Of a stretch of DNA of 64,000 nucleotides, positions 44,855 to 55,726 are shown piece after piece. Below the pieces are notes generated by a model. It worked only from the letters and a program-made list of their open reading frames with translations, searched no databases and was not told the origin of the DNA. Origin of the DNA: Liopterus haemorrhoidalis (lineage: Eukaryota; Arthropoda; Insecta; Coleoptera; Dytiscidae); contig OZ020625.1 in NCBI GenBank assembly GCA_963971575.1, positions 20,884,474-20,948,473 on the forward strand, in the 5' to 3' direction. Made by a program: the position numbers and the translations under genes. Within the stretch, counting starts at the first letter, position 1, and each line of letters starts with the position of its first letter.

Positions 44855-45961
44855 ACCGACCGTCATCATATATAAGGGAGATATTGCGATCATACCGATT
44901 TTGACGTTTCGAGATTTCGATGTATCTCCACGAATTGAGGTCCCTATATAACGTTTTGACTATTTTTAGCATGATGTCTCTCGGTCTGTCTGTCCGATCG
45001 TCCGTCTGTCTGTGTATACGTGCAGAGCAAATTAGGCTGAAAGGATTTTTATGAAACTGCATATTTAAGCTTTTGACATCAAAGACACAAGTTGATCAAC
45101 TTTTGGTAAAAATCGGTTGACTACAAATGAGAGTTTACTCGGGTCGATTTTAAGATTTTTGTGAATATTTCGCAACAAAACAATATTTCGAAAAAATTTA
45201 TTGATCAAAAGTTGCTATAAATGCAATAACTAATAGCTTTTATTTGAGACGTTTTTTGATAAAACGAAAAATTTTGAAAAAGTTTATTGAACTAAAGTGG
45301 CTATAAATGCAATAACTATACTCTATCTCTGAAAGACTGATAGTAATAAAATTTATTATTTGTAAATAGTTATTGTTTCAAACACAGAAACAGCCAAACA
45401 AAAGCGACAAAATATGAATAGTTCGAAACGAAATATTGTTAAAAACAAGCGAGTGTGCCGCACAAATTGTATGGGAATTCTAACTGAGGTTAGACAACAA
45501 TAGAACACAATAGATCATAAAAGTTTTGACCCTAAAATTTGGAAAATTTTATTTTTTTTATTTGGGTGTGTTTAATGATATGATAAATATGGTCACAGGC
45601 GTGCGTTTAATAAAATGATAAATAGAAATATAGAACATAGTAATATACACAAAACCAATTTAAACGTGTTTAAAATGTCTACACCACTGGTAACTGCCTG
45701 ACAAAATGAATTAGTACTATCAGTCTTTCAGAGATAGAGTATAATAACTTTTATTTGAGACGTTTTTTGATAAAACGAAAAATTTCGAAAAATTTTTGTC
45801 TCAATTTTTTCATACTTACATGTAACGTTTCCAGGGTCATGATAAATAATATCTCTGTTAGAAAATATTACGCCAAGTTATTTCTACTCTGCTGCTAGAA
45901 TGTATTTTATACAAGTACTTTATGATAGCGGTCGGTCCTGTGGTGGCCACAGCTGATTTTT
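44855..45961 (+). mobile_element. Helentron-like element, family T1 (copy e), with nested MITE
   Basis: 5' end ACCGACCGTC after a T run, a short microsatellite (44976-45012), 3' end with GCGGTCGGTCC, hairpin CTGTGGTGGCCACAG and CTGATTTTT. A family X MITE (45319-45741) sits in the middle. Confidence 0.7.
45319..45741. mobile_element. TA-flanked MITE, family X (copy b)
   Basis: TACTCTATCTCTGAAAGACT and its inverse, TA on both sides. The uninterrupted T1 sequence (AATAACTAATAACTT) seen in copies c and d fixes the insertion point. Same interior as 9336-9713. Confidence 0.88.
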
Positions 45962-45965
45962 ATAA

Positions 45966-46036
45966 ATCTTCTCGCACCCCTCAAAATGCTTTCCCGAACC
46001 CCTGGGGGTGCCGGCAGCCCCGGTTGGGAACCACTG
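45966..46036. other. Fragment of a hAT MITE end
   Basis: GGTTGGGAACCACTG preceded by a GC-rich block resembles the CAGTGGTTCCCAACC end common in hAT MITEs. No opposite end was found. Confidence 0.4.
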
Positions 46037-46189
46037 TTTTAGGATGATATTTAGGCTAAATAGAGAACAGTGTTACAATACTGAAAATGGAGCTTTACGA
46101 TATTGTTAAATATTTGTAAAGCACATTATTTTGTTATTTTACTTCGGATTCTACGTAGGTAAATAGTTCAATTTTTTACTTATTTTTTT

Positions 46190-46303
46190 TTTTTAGATAT
46201 AAAATTTATATTTTCTGTAGCTGTTAAGTTTTTATCCACTATAATGCCTAAATATTTCATTTCGTGAACATATTCGATGTTTTCCCCACCTATATTTAAC
46301 TTA
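46190..46303 (-). pseudogene. LINE F RT fragment, part 3
   Basis: LNIGGENIEYVHEMKYLGII then VDKNLTATENINFISKK: the RT region just after motif C. It follows on directly from 47194-47381 once the family Z MITE between them is ignored, so one insertion split a continuous coding sequence. Confidence 0.75.
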
Positions 46304-47193
46304 TGGTCTATTTCAAAGTAGAAAAAAGTAGATAGCGCTGCGAACCGAGTACGATTTACACTGATCAAATACAGTATAGCGGGAAATTACAACTAAAATA
46401 AGTTACAACTAGGGCATGGGCGTAGCAACTGGGTTAGCAAGTGATTTTTTTTTTAATATATAAAAGGTTAAAAAGATATTGAAATAAACAATGCAGATAA
46501 GACACTTACGTTATTCATACGACATAAATTCAGTTTAATGTGAATTTTGAAAAAGTTAAAAAAATACTAATTTTAAAAAATTATGTACTATATATAAAAA
46601 GAGAGATTTGGCTAAAAGAGTTTAAACAAAGCAATTAAACAAACAATATATCGAGCAAAAGTTTATTATTTAAATAATTATTGTAAATAAAAATTAAAAA
46701 TATATGTATATATGAAGGTCTAAAAATTATATCAATAACTTCTTCTTTGGGCACAATCAGCTGGGCTGTCTTTTGGCCTCACATTAGTCCTCTCTCTTAA
46801 TTTGTAAATTGTCAAGTGTCAAAAAATATTTATTTATTTATTTATTTATTTATTTATTATAATTAAGGACACTACAGACCAATGGTCATTTATGTCAGAT
46901 AACCTAAAAAATATATAACTGCGTAAAAACAAATTACATGGCGAATTTTCTTCATAAAATCTACGCCAAGAATATAAATAAAAGTCTAAATATGTAAATA
47001 ATAACAAAATATATGAGAAAAATTAAATAATATAAATAATATATATTTCCAATGTACGACACTGAGCATCTGTCAACTTGAACTAAAAACAATATTTTTA
47101 CAGTGTAATAGGGATGACGATCTGAACCAATCCGAAGCAAGGACAAACAGCTCCTATCTTCTTACACACATTTTTCTATTTTGAAATAGACCA
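46304..47193. mobile_element. TA-flanked MITE, family Z (copy c)
   Basis: TGGTCTATTTCAAAGTAGAA / its inverse with one mismatch; TA on both sides. 890 bp, carrying a TTTA tetranucleotide run (46834-46859). Inserted into LINE F coding sequence. Confidence 0.88.
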
Positions 47194-47381
47194 TAAGTAG
47201 TTATATTTTGCATCAATTGATTTTTGTTGGACATTAACATAGCTTTAGTTTTTTGAACGTTTAGTTTTGATTTGTTATTACACATCCAGTTACTTATTTC
47301 TGCCAAGTCATCTTTTATAGTCTGTATTGACCTATCAGAATTTGAGTCATTATAATATACTGGGTTATTACCCGTCAACAA
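47194..47381 (-). pseudogene. LINE F RT fragment, part 2
   Basis: DLAEISNWMCNNKSKLNVQK and TKAMLMSNKNQ: the conserved W...N-K-L-x-L-N-x-x-K-T segment downstream of RT motif C. On its 5' side it is cut by the Helitron/satellite insert; on its 3' side it continues past the family Z MITE. Confidence 0.75.
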
Positions 47382-48867
47382 TGACGGATTTATAATATAA
47401 AAATTTCAATTGTTTGTGTGTGTATTTGGTTTTATTTTTTAACGTATCTTAATTTCATCGCCAGTCAGCGCATCACGGGACAGGATATCATCCGTTAGCC
47501 AATAACGGGAGAGGGTGTCACCTGTCAGCCAATCAAGAGACAGGGTGTCCCCAGTTAGCCAATTATGAGAAAAATTGACGTCATATTGTTACCGACACTA
47601 CAAACAGACACTTGCTAATTATATAGTTAGATTATTTATTCATGAACTTTTTAAGATGGAGAAACGATTCATTTTTATTGTTAAAACTAAAAATAATTTA
47701 AGACGTTAATTTATGCCTACGAAACCCTAGACATTTATGCATGTAATTATATACGTAGATTCTTAGAGAATAAATCTGCAAAATATTGTTTATATAGGTC
47801 AAAGGATATAAGAGTGTCTAAAGTTTCTTTTTATGCCTACGAAATCCTAGATATTTCTATATTTAATTATATTTGTAGATTCTTAGAGAATAAATCTGCA
47901 AAATATTGTTTATATAGGTCAAAGGATATAAGAGTGTCTAAAGTTTCTTTTTATGCCTACGAAATCCTAGATATTTCTATATTTAATTATATTTGTAGAT
48001 TCTTAGAGAATAAATTTCCAAAATATTATTCATATCGGTTAAAGGATATAGACGTGTCTAGAGTTTCTCTTTTATGCCTACGAAACCCAAAACATTTCTA
48101 TATGTTATTTTATCCGCAGTTTTTTAGAGAATAAATCTGCAAAATATTTTTTATATCGATCATAGGATATGGGAGTGTCTATAGTTTCTTGTTTATGCCT
48201 AAGAAATCCTAGAAATTTCTAGACGTTATTTTATCCGCAGATTCTTAGGAAATAAATCTGCAAAATATTTTTCATATCGATAATAGGATATAGCAGTGTC
48301 TAGAGTTTCTTGTTTATGCCTACGAAAGCCTAGACATTTATATATGTTGCTTTATCCGCAGATTCTTAGAAAATAAATCTGCAAAATATTTTTCATGTCA
48401 ATCATAGGATATAGGAATGTCTAGAATTTCTTGTTTATGCCTACGAAACCCTAGACATTTCTATACGTTATTTTATCCGCAGATTCTTAGAAAATAAATC
48501 TGTAAAATATTTTTCATATCGATCATAGGATAAAGTAGTGTCTAGAGTTTCTTGTTTATGCCCATGAAACCCTAGACATTTCTATATGATATTTTATTCG
48601 CAGTTTCTTAGAGAATAAATCTGCAAAATATTATTCATATAGGTCAAATCATATAGGAGTATCTATAGTTTCTTGTTTATGCCTACGAAATTCTACACAT
48701 TTCTATATGTAATTATATTCGTAGATTCTTAGAGAATAAATCTGCAAAATACCTGTCAATCTAGAGACCTCAAGAGTCCCCAGTTAGCCAATCACGAGAA
48801 CCTTAGGAAAAATGACGTCACAGTGTTACTCAGATCACAAACACACACTTGCTAATTATATATGTAC
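47382..48867 (-). mobile_element. Helitron-derived insert carrying a satellite
   Basis: This insert splits LINE F just after its FADDT motif. On the minus strand, two Helitron-like 5' starts with ATAATTAGCAAGTG are visible (TCTAACTATATAATTAGC from 47635 and a variant from 48867). A hairpin CCGTCATTGTTGACGG lies near the 3' side (about 47370-47386). About 70 bp (47640-47710) match the interior of Helitron H2. The ends are degraded (no CTRR), so this is a composite remnant, not a clean element. Confidence 0.5.
47695..48760 (+). repeat. ~120-bp satellite array, nine copies
   Basis: The unit TTTATGCCTACGAAATCCTA ... GATTCTTAGAGAATAAATCT recurs at about 47711, 47830, 47950, 48071, 48194, 48313, 48434, 48555 and 48676. 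The first three units are nearly identical and later ones are more diverged, so recent duplication occurred at the left edge. The ~106-codon open frame through the first units is an artefact. Confidence 0.92.
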
Positions 48868-49140
48868 GATTATAGTATCATCTGCAAAAATGTGTATTTT
48901 ACAATTCTTTATTGCTGTTTTTATATCATTTATATATACTGTAAACAATAAACTACTGAGTCCACTTGCCTGATGTAATTCTACATCTATATTTTCTAGT
49001 TTAGACTTTACATCCCTAAATTTTACAGGCTTTTTTTTTGTTATTTAAATAATCCTTTATCCAGTCTAGAACTTTACCTTTTACTCCATATTTTTCTAGT
49101 TTAACCCTCACTAATATGTGTAACGATTGTTGTAAACTCC
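48868..49140 (-). pseudogene. LINE F RT fragment, part 1
   Basis: VRVKLEKYGVKGKVLDWIKD (between motifs A and B) and, after frameshifts, YIND ... IFADDTII (motif C, both Asp). Motif B is badly damaged. It forms one former ORF with 47194-47381 and 46190-46303. Confidence 0.7.
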
Positions 49141-49237
49141 TTCGATTTTTTATCCAATTTTCCTATTGGTAGCATTTTTTAAATCAGTTGTCTTCCTTAC
49201 ATTTGAACAAACAATATTTATTATTTAATTTTTTCAG

Positions 49238-49417
49238 GTACAATGGGATGATGTGATAGGCGAACCAGACGGCCTAAGAAGCCCTGAATGCGTTTGGAGA
49301 CTGAGCCAGCAATGTTTTAAACATTCCCTAAACTTATGTTACATATTTTTAACCGTCCTCCTGGCACCCTTCACAGCTGTTTGTTTAGGGTGCAGTTTCG
49401 CTTGTCTAGCGTTTAAG
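49238..49417 (+). CDS. Cav: Caveolin, coding exon 2
   Basis: 60 codons between acceptor TTTTTTCAG (to 49237) and donor AAG|GTTGGT (49418). It carries the caveolin signature as WDDVIGEPDG (vertebrate form FEDVIAEP), the scaffolding segment SPECVWRLSQQCFKHSLNLC, and the intramembrane hairpin FLTVLLAPFTAVCLGCSFAC. The hairpin inserts into the inner leaflet and leaves both ends cytosolic. The exon ends LAFK, and the family's next residues HIW open exon 3 at 57253. Both junctions are phase 0. Caveolins oligomerise and bend membranes into caveolae. The sequence is fully open and unlike any transposon here. Confidence 0.88.
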
Positions 49418-49835
49418 GTTGGTATAATATCTTATATAATAAATTACCATATTTGCATAATGACTCATGATCGTTCTTGCGTGAAGAGTAATAATATATT
49501 TTTATAAATATACAGCGAAAGTAAAAGGTCAAATGTAAAATTTTTGTAAAATATAATACTGAACATAAAATTATAAAATGTTCATTTTAAAAGGGAAATA
49601 TTTAATTGATCGCAAAAATTATTTGATCAAAAATGCCATAATAAGAAAATTATCAGAAAAGTCAATATTTTTTTCTCATCAAGTCCCTTTTAGAGTTTTG
49701 TAGGTATACGCCACTCATGTGTCTGTCTGTATGTCTATCTGTACCATAGAAATTGTAGCCAAACGGCTTAACATATAAAGTTGAAATGTGGCATGCTTTT
49801 ACAACCCTTTGACCCACATATACGAAAGATACTAA

Positions 49836-51080
49836 GGGGCGGTCTTTCTACCTTCAGATAAAGTGGCTGGTAACGTTATCTGACGGATAAAAACAATAAA
49901 GCGTCTTTCCACCTTCAGATAATGTTATTTCTACGATAAACTATGCTATCTGGCAGATAGGTTATTCGGTAGTCAAAGTAGCGAATAAGTAACAAATAAG
50001 TGCTGTCACTGTCAAAAAGTTAGAAATTAAATGATTTCTTGGAACAATAAATTGCAAAATGGACTTGAAAAAATATAATTTGTTTGAATTTTATTAGTTG
50101 TAGAAATAATGCCTTAACTCCAAAATAACAGTGCACCAGTCCACGGTGAGAAAAAATATGAAAAAAGTATCTCGTCCAATATCCAGCTTATGTCTGATTT
50201 CATTTGTATGTCTTGCACGGAAAATTAAATAAACAAATTTCAACGAGTATTTTACGAAATTGCCCGCTATCCACGAGTGGTCGCAGCCTGGGATGAAATG
50301 TTAACGAAACTGTTTTCTTCTGTGAAAAAAAAGGCTGAAGTAATCGGTGTCGAGAAGTATATTTTATATTAAACGTTAGCCGGGATCCACGGCTTACAAT
50401 GAAATGTTTAATAATTCTAATATTCGCTTCGAATTTGATTAATAAGATTATAATTGGTATAGTAGCAACTGCAGTATTACGCAACTTTAACGTTACAAGA
50501 GTAGATATGAAGAACCACCCACAAAAGATCAGTACTGTGTCGGTGACGTACCTGAAGAAACTGATTACTCAGAAGAAATGAAAATGAAAGAATACTCCGT
50601 GATTTAATTTCTTATTTTCAAATTTATTATAACTTATTTTGTATTTACATTAATCATAATAAAATTAAAAAATTAAATAAACGTAGAACAATTATTATTA
50701 ATATCTACTATCTATTTCTCATTCCCCCAATTTTATTACATGCTTACGACATTAATAATTGCTAAAATCTTGTATAACGCATACATAAATTTAATTTTGT
50801 TAATGACAATAACCAAAAAACGGCTCGACAGACTGACCAATTTATTTATTTATTTCCATAGAGAAACAAAAAAAAAATCTCAACGCCTATTTCAGTTACA
50901 CATTCAGTGTTGCCAATCTGAGGATTCAATATGTCAGTCTCATTATCCGTCAGATAACTATCTGACAGATAAATTTGAATTGAAAGACGGGATGACATTT
51001 ATCCAACAGATAAAGTATCAGATAACTTTATTTATCAGATAGTTACCCAGAAGTTTTTCAGAAGGTGGAAAGACCGGGCC
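49836..51080 (+). mobile_element. PIF/Harbinger-like DNA transposon remnant
   Basis: Terminal repeats GGGGCGGTCTTTCTACCTTC at the left and, inverted at the right, GGCCCGGTCTTTCCACCTTC. The flanks TAA (49833-49835) and TGA (51081-51083) are close to the 3-bp TWA duplication of this superfamily. Subterminal TTATCTGA/TCAGATAA motifs recur at both ends (candidate transposase-binding sites). A transposase tail lies inside. The interruption of a T2 element defines the boundaries. Confidence 0.8.
50380..50607 (+). pseudogene. Harbinger transposase C-terminal remnant
   Basis: PGSTAYNEMFNNSNIRFEFD corresponds to the WPGSxHDxxxFxxS motif of the DDE nuclease. After a frameshift, IGIVATAVLRNF matches the VATAVLHN motif, and after another shift PPTKDQYCVGDVPEETDYSE closes to TAA at 50607. 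The N-terminal two thirds are deleted or unrecognisable. Non-functional. Confidence 0.8.
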
Positions 51081-51315
51081 TGAGAGTTCAAAAAAACATA
51101 TCCCGAGATAAATATAAACAATTATAATATGTATTTAATAAAAAAATTAATATTTTTAAAAAATTTTGAATGGTATATCAAACGATACCTCTTAATTCGT
51201 GGATCAACAAACAAATTTTTATTTTTGAAAAAATATTTTTTTATGGGATTTTTTCCAATAGAGTGTCGTAAATTTTTGTCATTGAAATGGAAATAATTCA
51301 ATATGATCTACAACT

Positions 51316-52380
51316 AAAAAAAATTGATGTGAAGTGTGAATTTTCACACAATTCAGGGTTTTGCAGGTATTTAGTAAGTGAATGATGATTATTTTGGATG
51401 CGAAAACAAATTTTATATTAAAATATTTTTTTTGTTAATTTTAATTCGAACGCCTAATACCATTATTTAGGTTTCTAAATATGTGCAGTATTTTTTTTTA
51501 TATATATATATATAGCAAGGTTCATTAAGAATTTTAAAAATTGCGCCTATGGCTTCCATTGGTTGTTATAAGTTCCGCCCTTCTGATTTCGTGTACATTG
51601 AAATAGAATTAAATTATAATTTAAACAATTTCCACTGGTTATTAAATTTACGTTTTTAAAAATTAAATGCAACATTTGCCAAAATATAACTAGAATTTTG
51701 AAAAAATAATTTAAACAATATAAAAATTAAAAAAAAAAAAACAAAAAATAATATTGTCTCTTCTCGCAGGGTTTGATCCCTTTCGGATCGAGTTACTTGG
51801 GTGAAATACCAGCGTCAAAAACCACCACACCAGCATACACGTTCCAGTGTAGCGTGTTACAAAGCTACAACTTGTGTACATTATTAGCAAAAAATCACAA
51901 AAAATGCGTTTTTTTCCAAAAACATAATGTGATCAAAAATACCTGTTGTACTATTCCGGTTCACACCAATGTACATTACTTAGATTTTTTTCAGATTTTT
52001 AGTTTAAACCATCTGGGCTACAGGGTGTGGGACAAAAAAAAATTTTGCACAATGTTGGCTAAAATCGCTTCAAAATAATTTATTTTGCAAAAATAAAAAT
52101 TAGATCGTTAATCCACGTATCAAGGGCTTTCATTTGACACCCTACTCAGAATTATAAATAAATATTTTTTTTTCGAGCACATATTTATTTATATTTTTAG
52201 GGGGATATGTTTTTTAGATGTTTTAGTATTTTTCCTATGTGCGGGTCAAAGAGTTGTATAAGCATGCCAAATTTTAACTCTCTAGGTTTAGCCGTTTGGC
52301 TACAATTTTTACCGAACAGACAGACAGACAGACGACAAAATAACGGTATAAGGGTTTTTTGGTCATACCTACAAAGCCCT
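51316..52380 (-). mobile_element. Helentron-like element, family T2 (copy d)
   Basis: 3' end at 51316 with the perfect hairpin GTGTGAATTTTCACAC (51334-51349) and ATACCTGCAAAACCCT-type subterminal repeat, adjacent to an A run. 5' end at 52380 (ATACCTACAAAGCCCT in + orientation). The microsatellite is reduced to four units. Carries a tRNA-like segment (51764-51835). Confidence 0.7.
51764..51835 (-). other. tRNA-like segment inside T2 element
   Basis: On the minus strand: box A-like TGGTGTGGTGG, box B-like GGGATCAAACCC, and a T13 run (A run on the + strand, 51729-51741) downstream. More diverged than the versions at 3.9 and 30.4 kb but at the same position in the element. Confidence 0.45.
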
Positions 52381-52399
52381 AACAAGAATATCACAAACA

Positions 52400-52641
52400 G
52401 ATTTTTGGAGACTCGTAGATTAGAAAATATATCCAGTTTTAAAACGAACTTTTTAAACTCCTGCTTTGGATCTACTTACCTTTGCGAAAGTGGTTCTTCA
52501 ACAATGAACTTGTTAAAATCAAAGTTCAGAACCAGGATAACTAATGAACATCTCAATGACTGCATAAATTTAGCTTTAACATCGTATGAACCAGAGTACA
52601 AGATATTGGCAGAAAAAATACAATGTCAAGTTTCACATTAA
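52400..52641 (+). pseudogene. hAT-type transposase C-terminal fragment
   Basis: CFGSTYLCESGSSTMNLLKS followed by RTRITNEHLNDCINLALTSY is the hATC dimerisation region as found in ZBED/GTF2I-repeat-like transposases (usual form FGSTYxCExxFSxMNxxKSKxRxRLTDxHL). The key Phe of FS is replaced by Ser. Open to TAA at 52639. It starts abruptly beside the T2 element and nothing upstream survives. Confidence 0.7.
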
Positions 52642-52686
52642 AATATATTTTTCCCATATTTAATTTGTAAATATAATTTGTATAAT

Positions 52687-53016
52687 CTGTCTCATTTTGT
52701 AATAGGAAACTAGATCTGGTTACTTTGGTGACTGTTGTGGTGTAAATAGACTTTTATGGAAACATGTGAACTTGTAAATCTGGCTTTTGAATTTATGGTT
52801 AAGTATTATTATATCGAGGCTATATTCAATCAAAAACTACATATGTCAGATAACAAATTGACTTATCAAAATTGCAATTGAAATGTCAAAATTGTGACTG
52901 ACATGTCAAATATTTAAAAGGTGCCACTTCAGAATTACCACACTAAGATGATATTTTAAATATACAACATAAAAAATGAAGTTTGCCTGTTAGTTTCGTA
53001 TTACAAAATGAGACAG
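52687..53016. mobile_element. MITE with 5-bp duplication ATAAT
   Basis: CTGTCTCATTTTGTAATAGG and the inverse ending 53016, flanked by ATAAT on both sides. 330 bp, noncoding. The superfamily is uncertain. Confidence 0.75.
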
Positions 53017-53101
53017 ATAATATATAATTAATTTTAAATAATGTTCTTAATAAATAAAGTATTTTGTTTAACCTATTACAAATTTTTATTATTTGTGCAT
53101 T

Positions 53102-54049
53102 CAGTAGCGTAGCCAGAAATTCCTCTTGGGAGGGGGGCTTTTTTTAAACCTATATTATTTTTATAAAATTAAACCACATACATTATATTATGAAATGTAT
53201 TTATTCTTTTCAAAATAAAAATTTATATACAGGGTGTTATGTAAATGTCCGATACAATTTTAAAGGCAGCATTGTTGTCTCATTTAGAGCTAAAAAATCC
53301 TCAACCATTTTTGGATTAGATGCGTATATCGCTTGATAATCGATGCAGTACCACCGTTCAGGAACCACTAATATTTTGTCTGTTACAACAATCATATATG
53401 TGACTGAGATAAATAGAAACCATGGAAACAATACCGTAATTTTATTTCGACAAAATGCTTTTTCAATTTTATGAAGAAAAAAGAAATAAGAAAAACAATA
53501 TAAAAAAAAAATGTTACAAACAAAATATATAATTAAAGCAAATGCTCAAAGTGTGCTCCAGTTGCATCTAAACATGCTTGGGTTCTCCGTATTAAAGAAG
53601 ATTCCACTCGTTGCATTCCAGTATGATTGCGGATATTTTCAGCAGCGGCAATAACACGATTTTCAAGATCTTCCTCATTTTATATAGGTGTTTTATAGAC
53701 CAGTGTTTTCATGTGGCCCCAAAGATAGAAGTCGCGGCTATTAAGGTCTGGTGACCTAGAAGGCTAAGCAGTAGGACTACCTCTGCCAATCTACCTTTGT
53801 GGGTACGACTGATTTAAAAAACGACGCACATCTCCGCTAAAGTGAGGTGGAGCACCATCGTGCATAAACCAGATTTCTCTTCTAAGTGCTAATGGTAAAT
53901 TTTCGAAGAGTTCTGGTAAGGTTTCCATTAAAAAGTTTGAATAAACTTGACCGGTTAGTCGTTGTGGTAATACATATGGACTAATGAAGACATTTCCTAT
54001 TATGGGGGGGGGCTACAGCCTCTTAGCCCCCCTCCTGGCTACGCCACTG
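53102..54049. mobile_element. hAT-type element with 8-bp duplication
   Basis: CAGTAGCGTAGCCAG at the left and CTGGCTACGCCACTG at the right, with TGTGCATT on both sides (53094-53101, 54050-54057). Inner G/C runs (GGGAGGGGGG / CCCCCCTCC) also pair. Most of the interior is a mariner fragment, so the empty MITE was under 200 bp. Confidence 0.9.
53230..53993 (-). pseudogene. mariner-like (DD41D-type) transposase C-terminal fragment
   Basis: One terminus CAGGGTGTTATGTAAATGTC at 53230 after TA. The minus strand then gives WFMHDGAPPHFSGDVRRFL (second Asp), SRSPDLNSRDFYLWGHMKTL (third Asp) and YKTPI, ending RRTQACLDATGAHFEHLL. Stop codons interrupt it at two or more places. Same general class as the element at 4.9-7.3 kb but a different family. 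The 5' part is lacking. Confidence 0.8.
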
Positions 54050-54427
54050 TGTGCATTATTATATTTGTTTAAAATTGAAACATTAAAAGCAAAATATATA
54101 TGTGGCTCGCCTAGAATTTTTAAATTCCAAAGTGGCTCGAGCCTAGTTAAAGGTTGGGCACCACTGGCCTAGTTCTATAAAATTTAAATGTCACGCATTA
54201 TTTAACAACCTGTATATCCCATATATTTAAACATCAGATCTGGGAAATAGTTCGTGGCGCTTTTGCCGATATACGGCGCCAATTGCAAATAACTCAGGAA
54301 ACACAGATTGCAGCGACACCACTAAGCGCTCGTTGGAAAGGCAACAGTTCGAGTGTTATTTTGAGTGTCTAAACATCAAAATTTGTGCAGTGGTTGGAAA
54401 ATTGTTTGCGTTTGAAAAAGGAGAAAA

Positions 54428-55726
54428 GTAATGAAAACTTGCGCTATATTTTGCAATATTATTACGACAAAGGGAAGAACGCCGCGCAGGCTTGTGAAAA
54501 AAATTGTGCTATGTACGGTGAAGGTACTTTATCAAAATCTGCTGCGCGGAAATGGTTCGCTCGCTTTCGTTCTGGTAATTTTAATGTGAAAGATGATTCA
54601 CGCTCTGGTCGTCCAATCAGTGAAAAAGCTGATGAAATTCTTGAAAAAGTCCAGCAAGATAGGCATATCAGCAGTGTCGATATTGGTACGGAGCTAGGGA
54701 TTGACCACAAAACTGTTTTGAACCATTTATAGAAAGCTGGCTGCAAAAAGAAGCTTGATATATGGGTTTCTCATAAGTTGAGCGCGAAAAACATGATAGA
54801 CCGAATTAACATCTGCGATGCGCTGCTGAAATGCAATGAAATCGAGCCATTTCTGAAACGTGTCATAACCGGTGATAAAAAATATATCACCTCCGACAAT
54901 CGGAAGCTAAAAGATCATAGACAGAGGATGGTGAGCCGTCACAAGCGTTCGCGAAGCGAGGATTAACGCCGAACAAGGTGATGCTGTGTGTGTGGTGGGA
55001 CTGGAAGGGAATCGTCCACCATGAGCTATTATCAGTTGGTCAGACGATTGATTCTCAACTCTAATGTGGACAACTAGAGAGATTACGCCGGGCACTTGAA
55101 AGAGAACGGCCCGAATTGAATAATAGGAAAGGTGTTGTCTTTCATCATGACAACGCAAGACCACACACTTCTTTGATGACCTGTCAAAAATTGCGAAAGC
55201 TTGGTTGGGAAATTTTGTTGCATCCACCGTATAGTCCAGAAATAGCACCATCTGACTATCACCTATTCCGATCTCTGCTCGTAGACAAAGGATGGTGAGC
55301 CGTCACAAGCGTTCGCGAAGCGAGGATTGACGCCGAAGAAGGTGATGCTGTGTGTGTTGTGGGGCTGGAAGGGAATCCACTAAGAGCTACTTCCAGTTGG
55401 TCAGACGATTGATTCTCAACTCTACTGTAGACAACTAGAGATATTACGCCAGGCAATTGAAAAGAACGGTCCGAATTGAATAACAGGAAAGGTGTTGTTT
55501 TTCATCATGACAACGTAAGACCACACACTTTTTTGATGGCTCGTCAAAAATTGCGATAGACTGGTTGGGTAATTTTGTTCCATCCACCGTATAGTCCAGA
55601 CATAGCACCCTCTGGCTATCACCTATTCCGATCTCTGCATAATTCTCTCAATGGAATTAAGCTGGTTACAAAAGAAGCCTGTGAAAACCACTTGATTCAG
55701 TTATTCAACCGGAAACCACATCATTC
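54428..55726 (+). pseudogene. mariner transposase, main part
   Basis: NLRYILQYYYDKGKNAAQAC and SAARKWFARFRSGNFNVKDD (first HTH), SGRPISEK, DIGTELGIDHKTVLNHL then a TAG. After it KKKLDIWVSHKLSAKNMIDR, VITGDKKYI (first Asp), VVFHHDNARPHTSLM (second Asp) and PPYSPEIAPSDYHLF (third Asp); 34 residues separate the last two. The final short segment (FFTDGIMALPEKWRNDVDNN) lies beyond the insert at about 57028-57105. Several stops and a duplication: inactive. Confidence 0.82.
54918..55645 (+). repeat. 364-bp tandem duplication within mariner transposase
   Basis: The stretch starting GACAGAGGATGGTGAGCCGT (54918-55281), which encodes the second and third catalytic Asp, is repeated at about 55282-55645 with several differences. 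The duplicate therefore contains a second copy of the catalytic C-half. Confidence 0.85.

Larger units (their letters stand above)
49692..51315 (+). mobile_element. Helentron-like element, family T2 (copy e), split
   Basis: Left part 49692-49835: AGAGTTTTGTAGGTAT, a short GTCT stretch, GTAGCCAAACGGCTTAAC. Right part from 51081 resumes with TTCAAAAAAACATATCCC and runs to about 51240-51315. The 3' end is missing and it meets the 3' end of the oppositely oriented copy d. A PIF/Harbinger-like element splits it. Confidence 0.6.

Noticed and set aside
47814..48134. 106-codon open frame with an internal protein repeat
   Set aside because: It is the 120-bp satellite, whose period is a multiple of three; later units contain stops and shifts.
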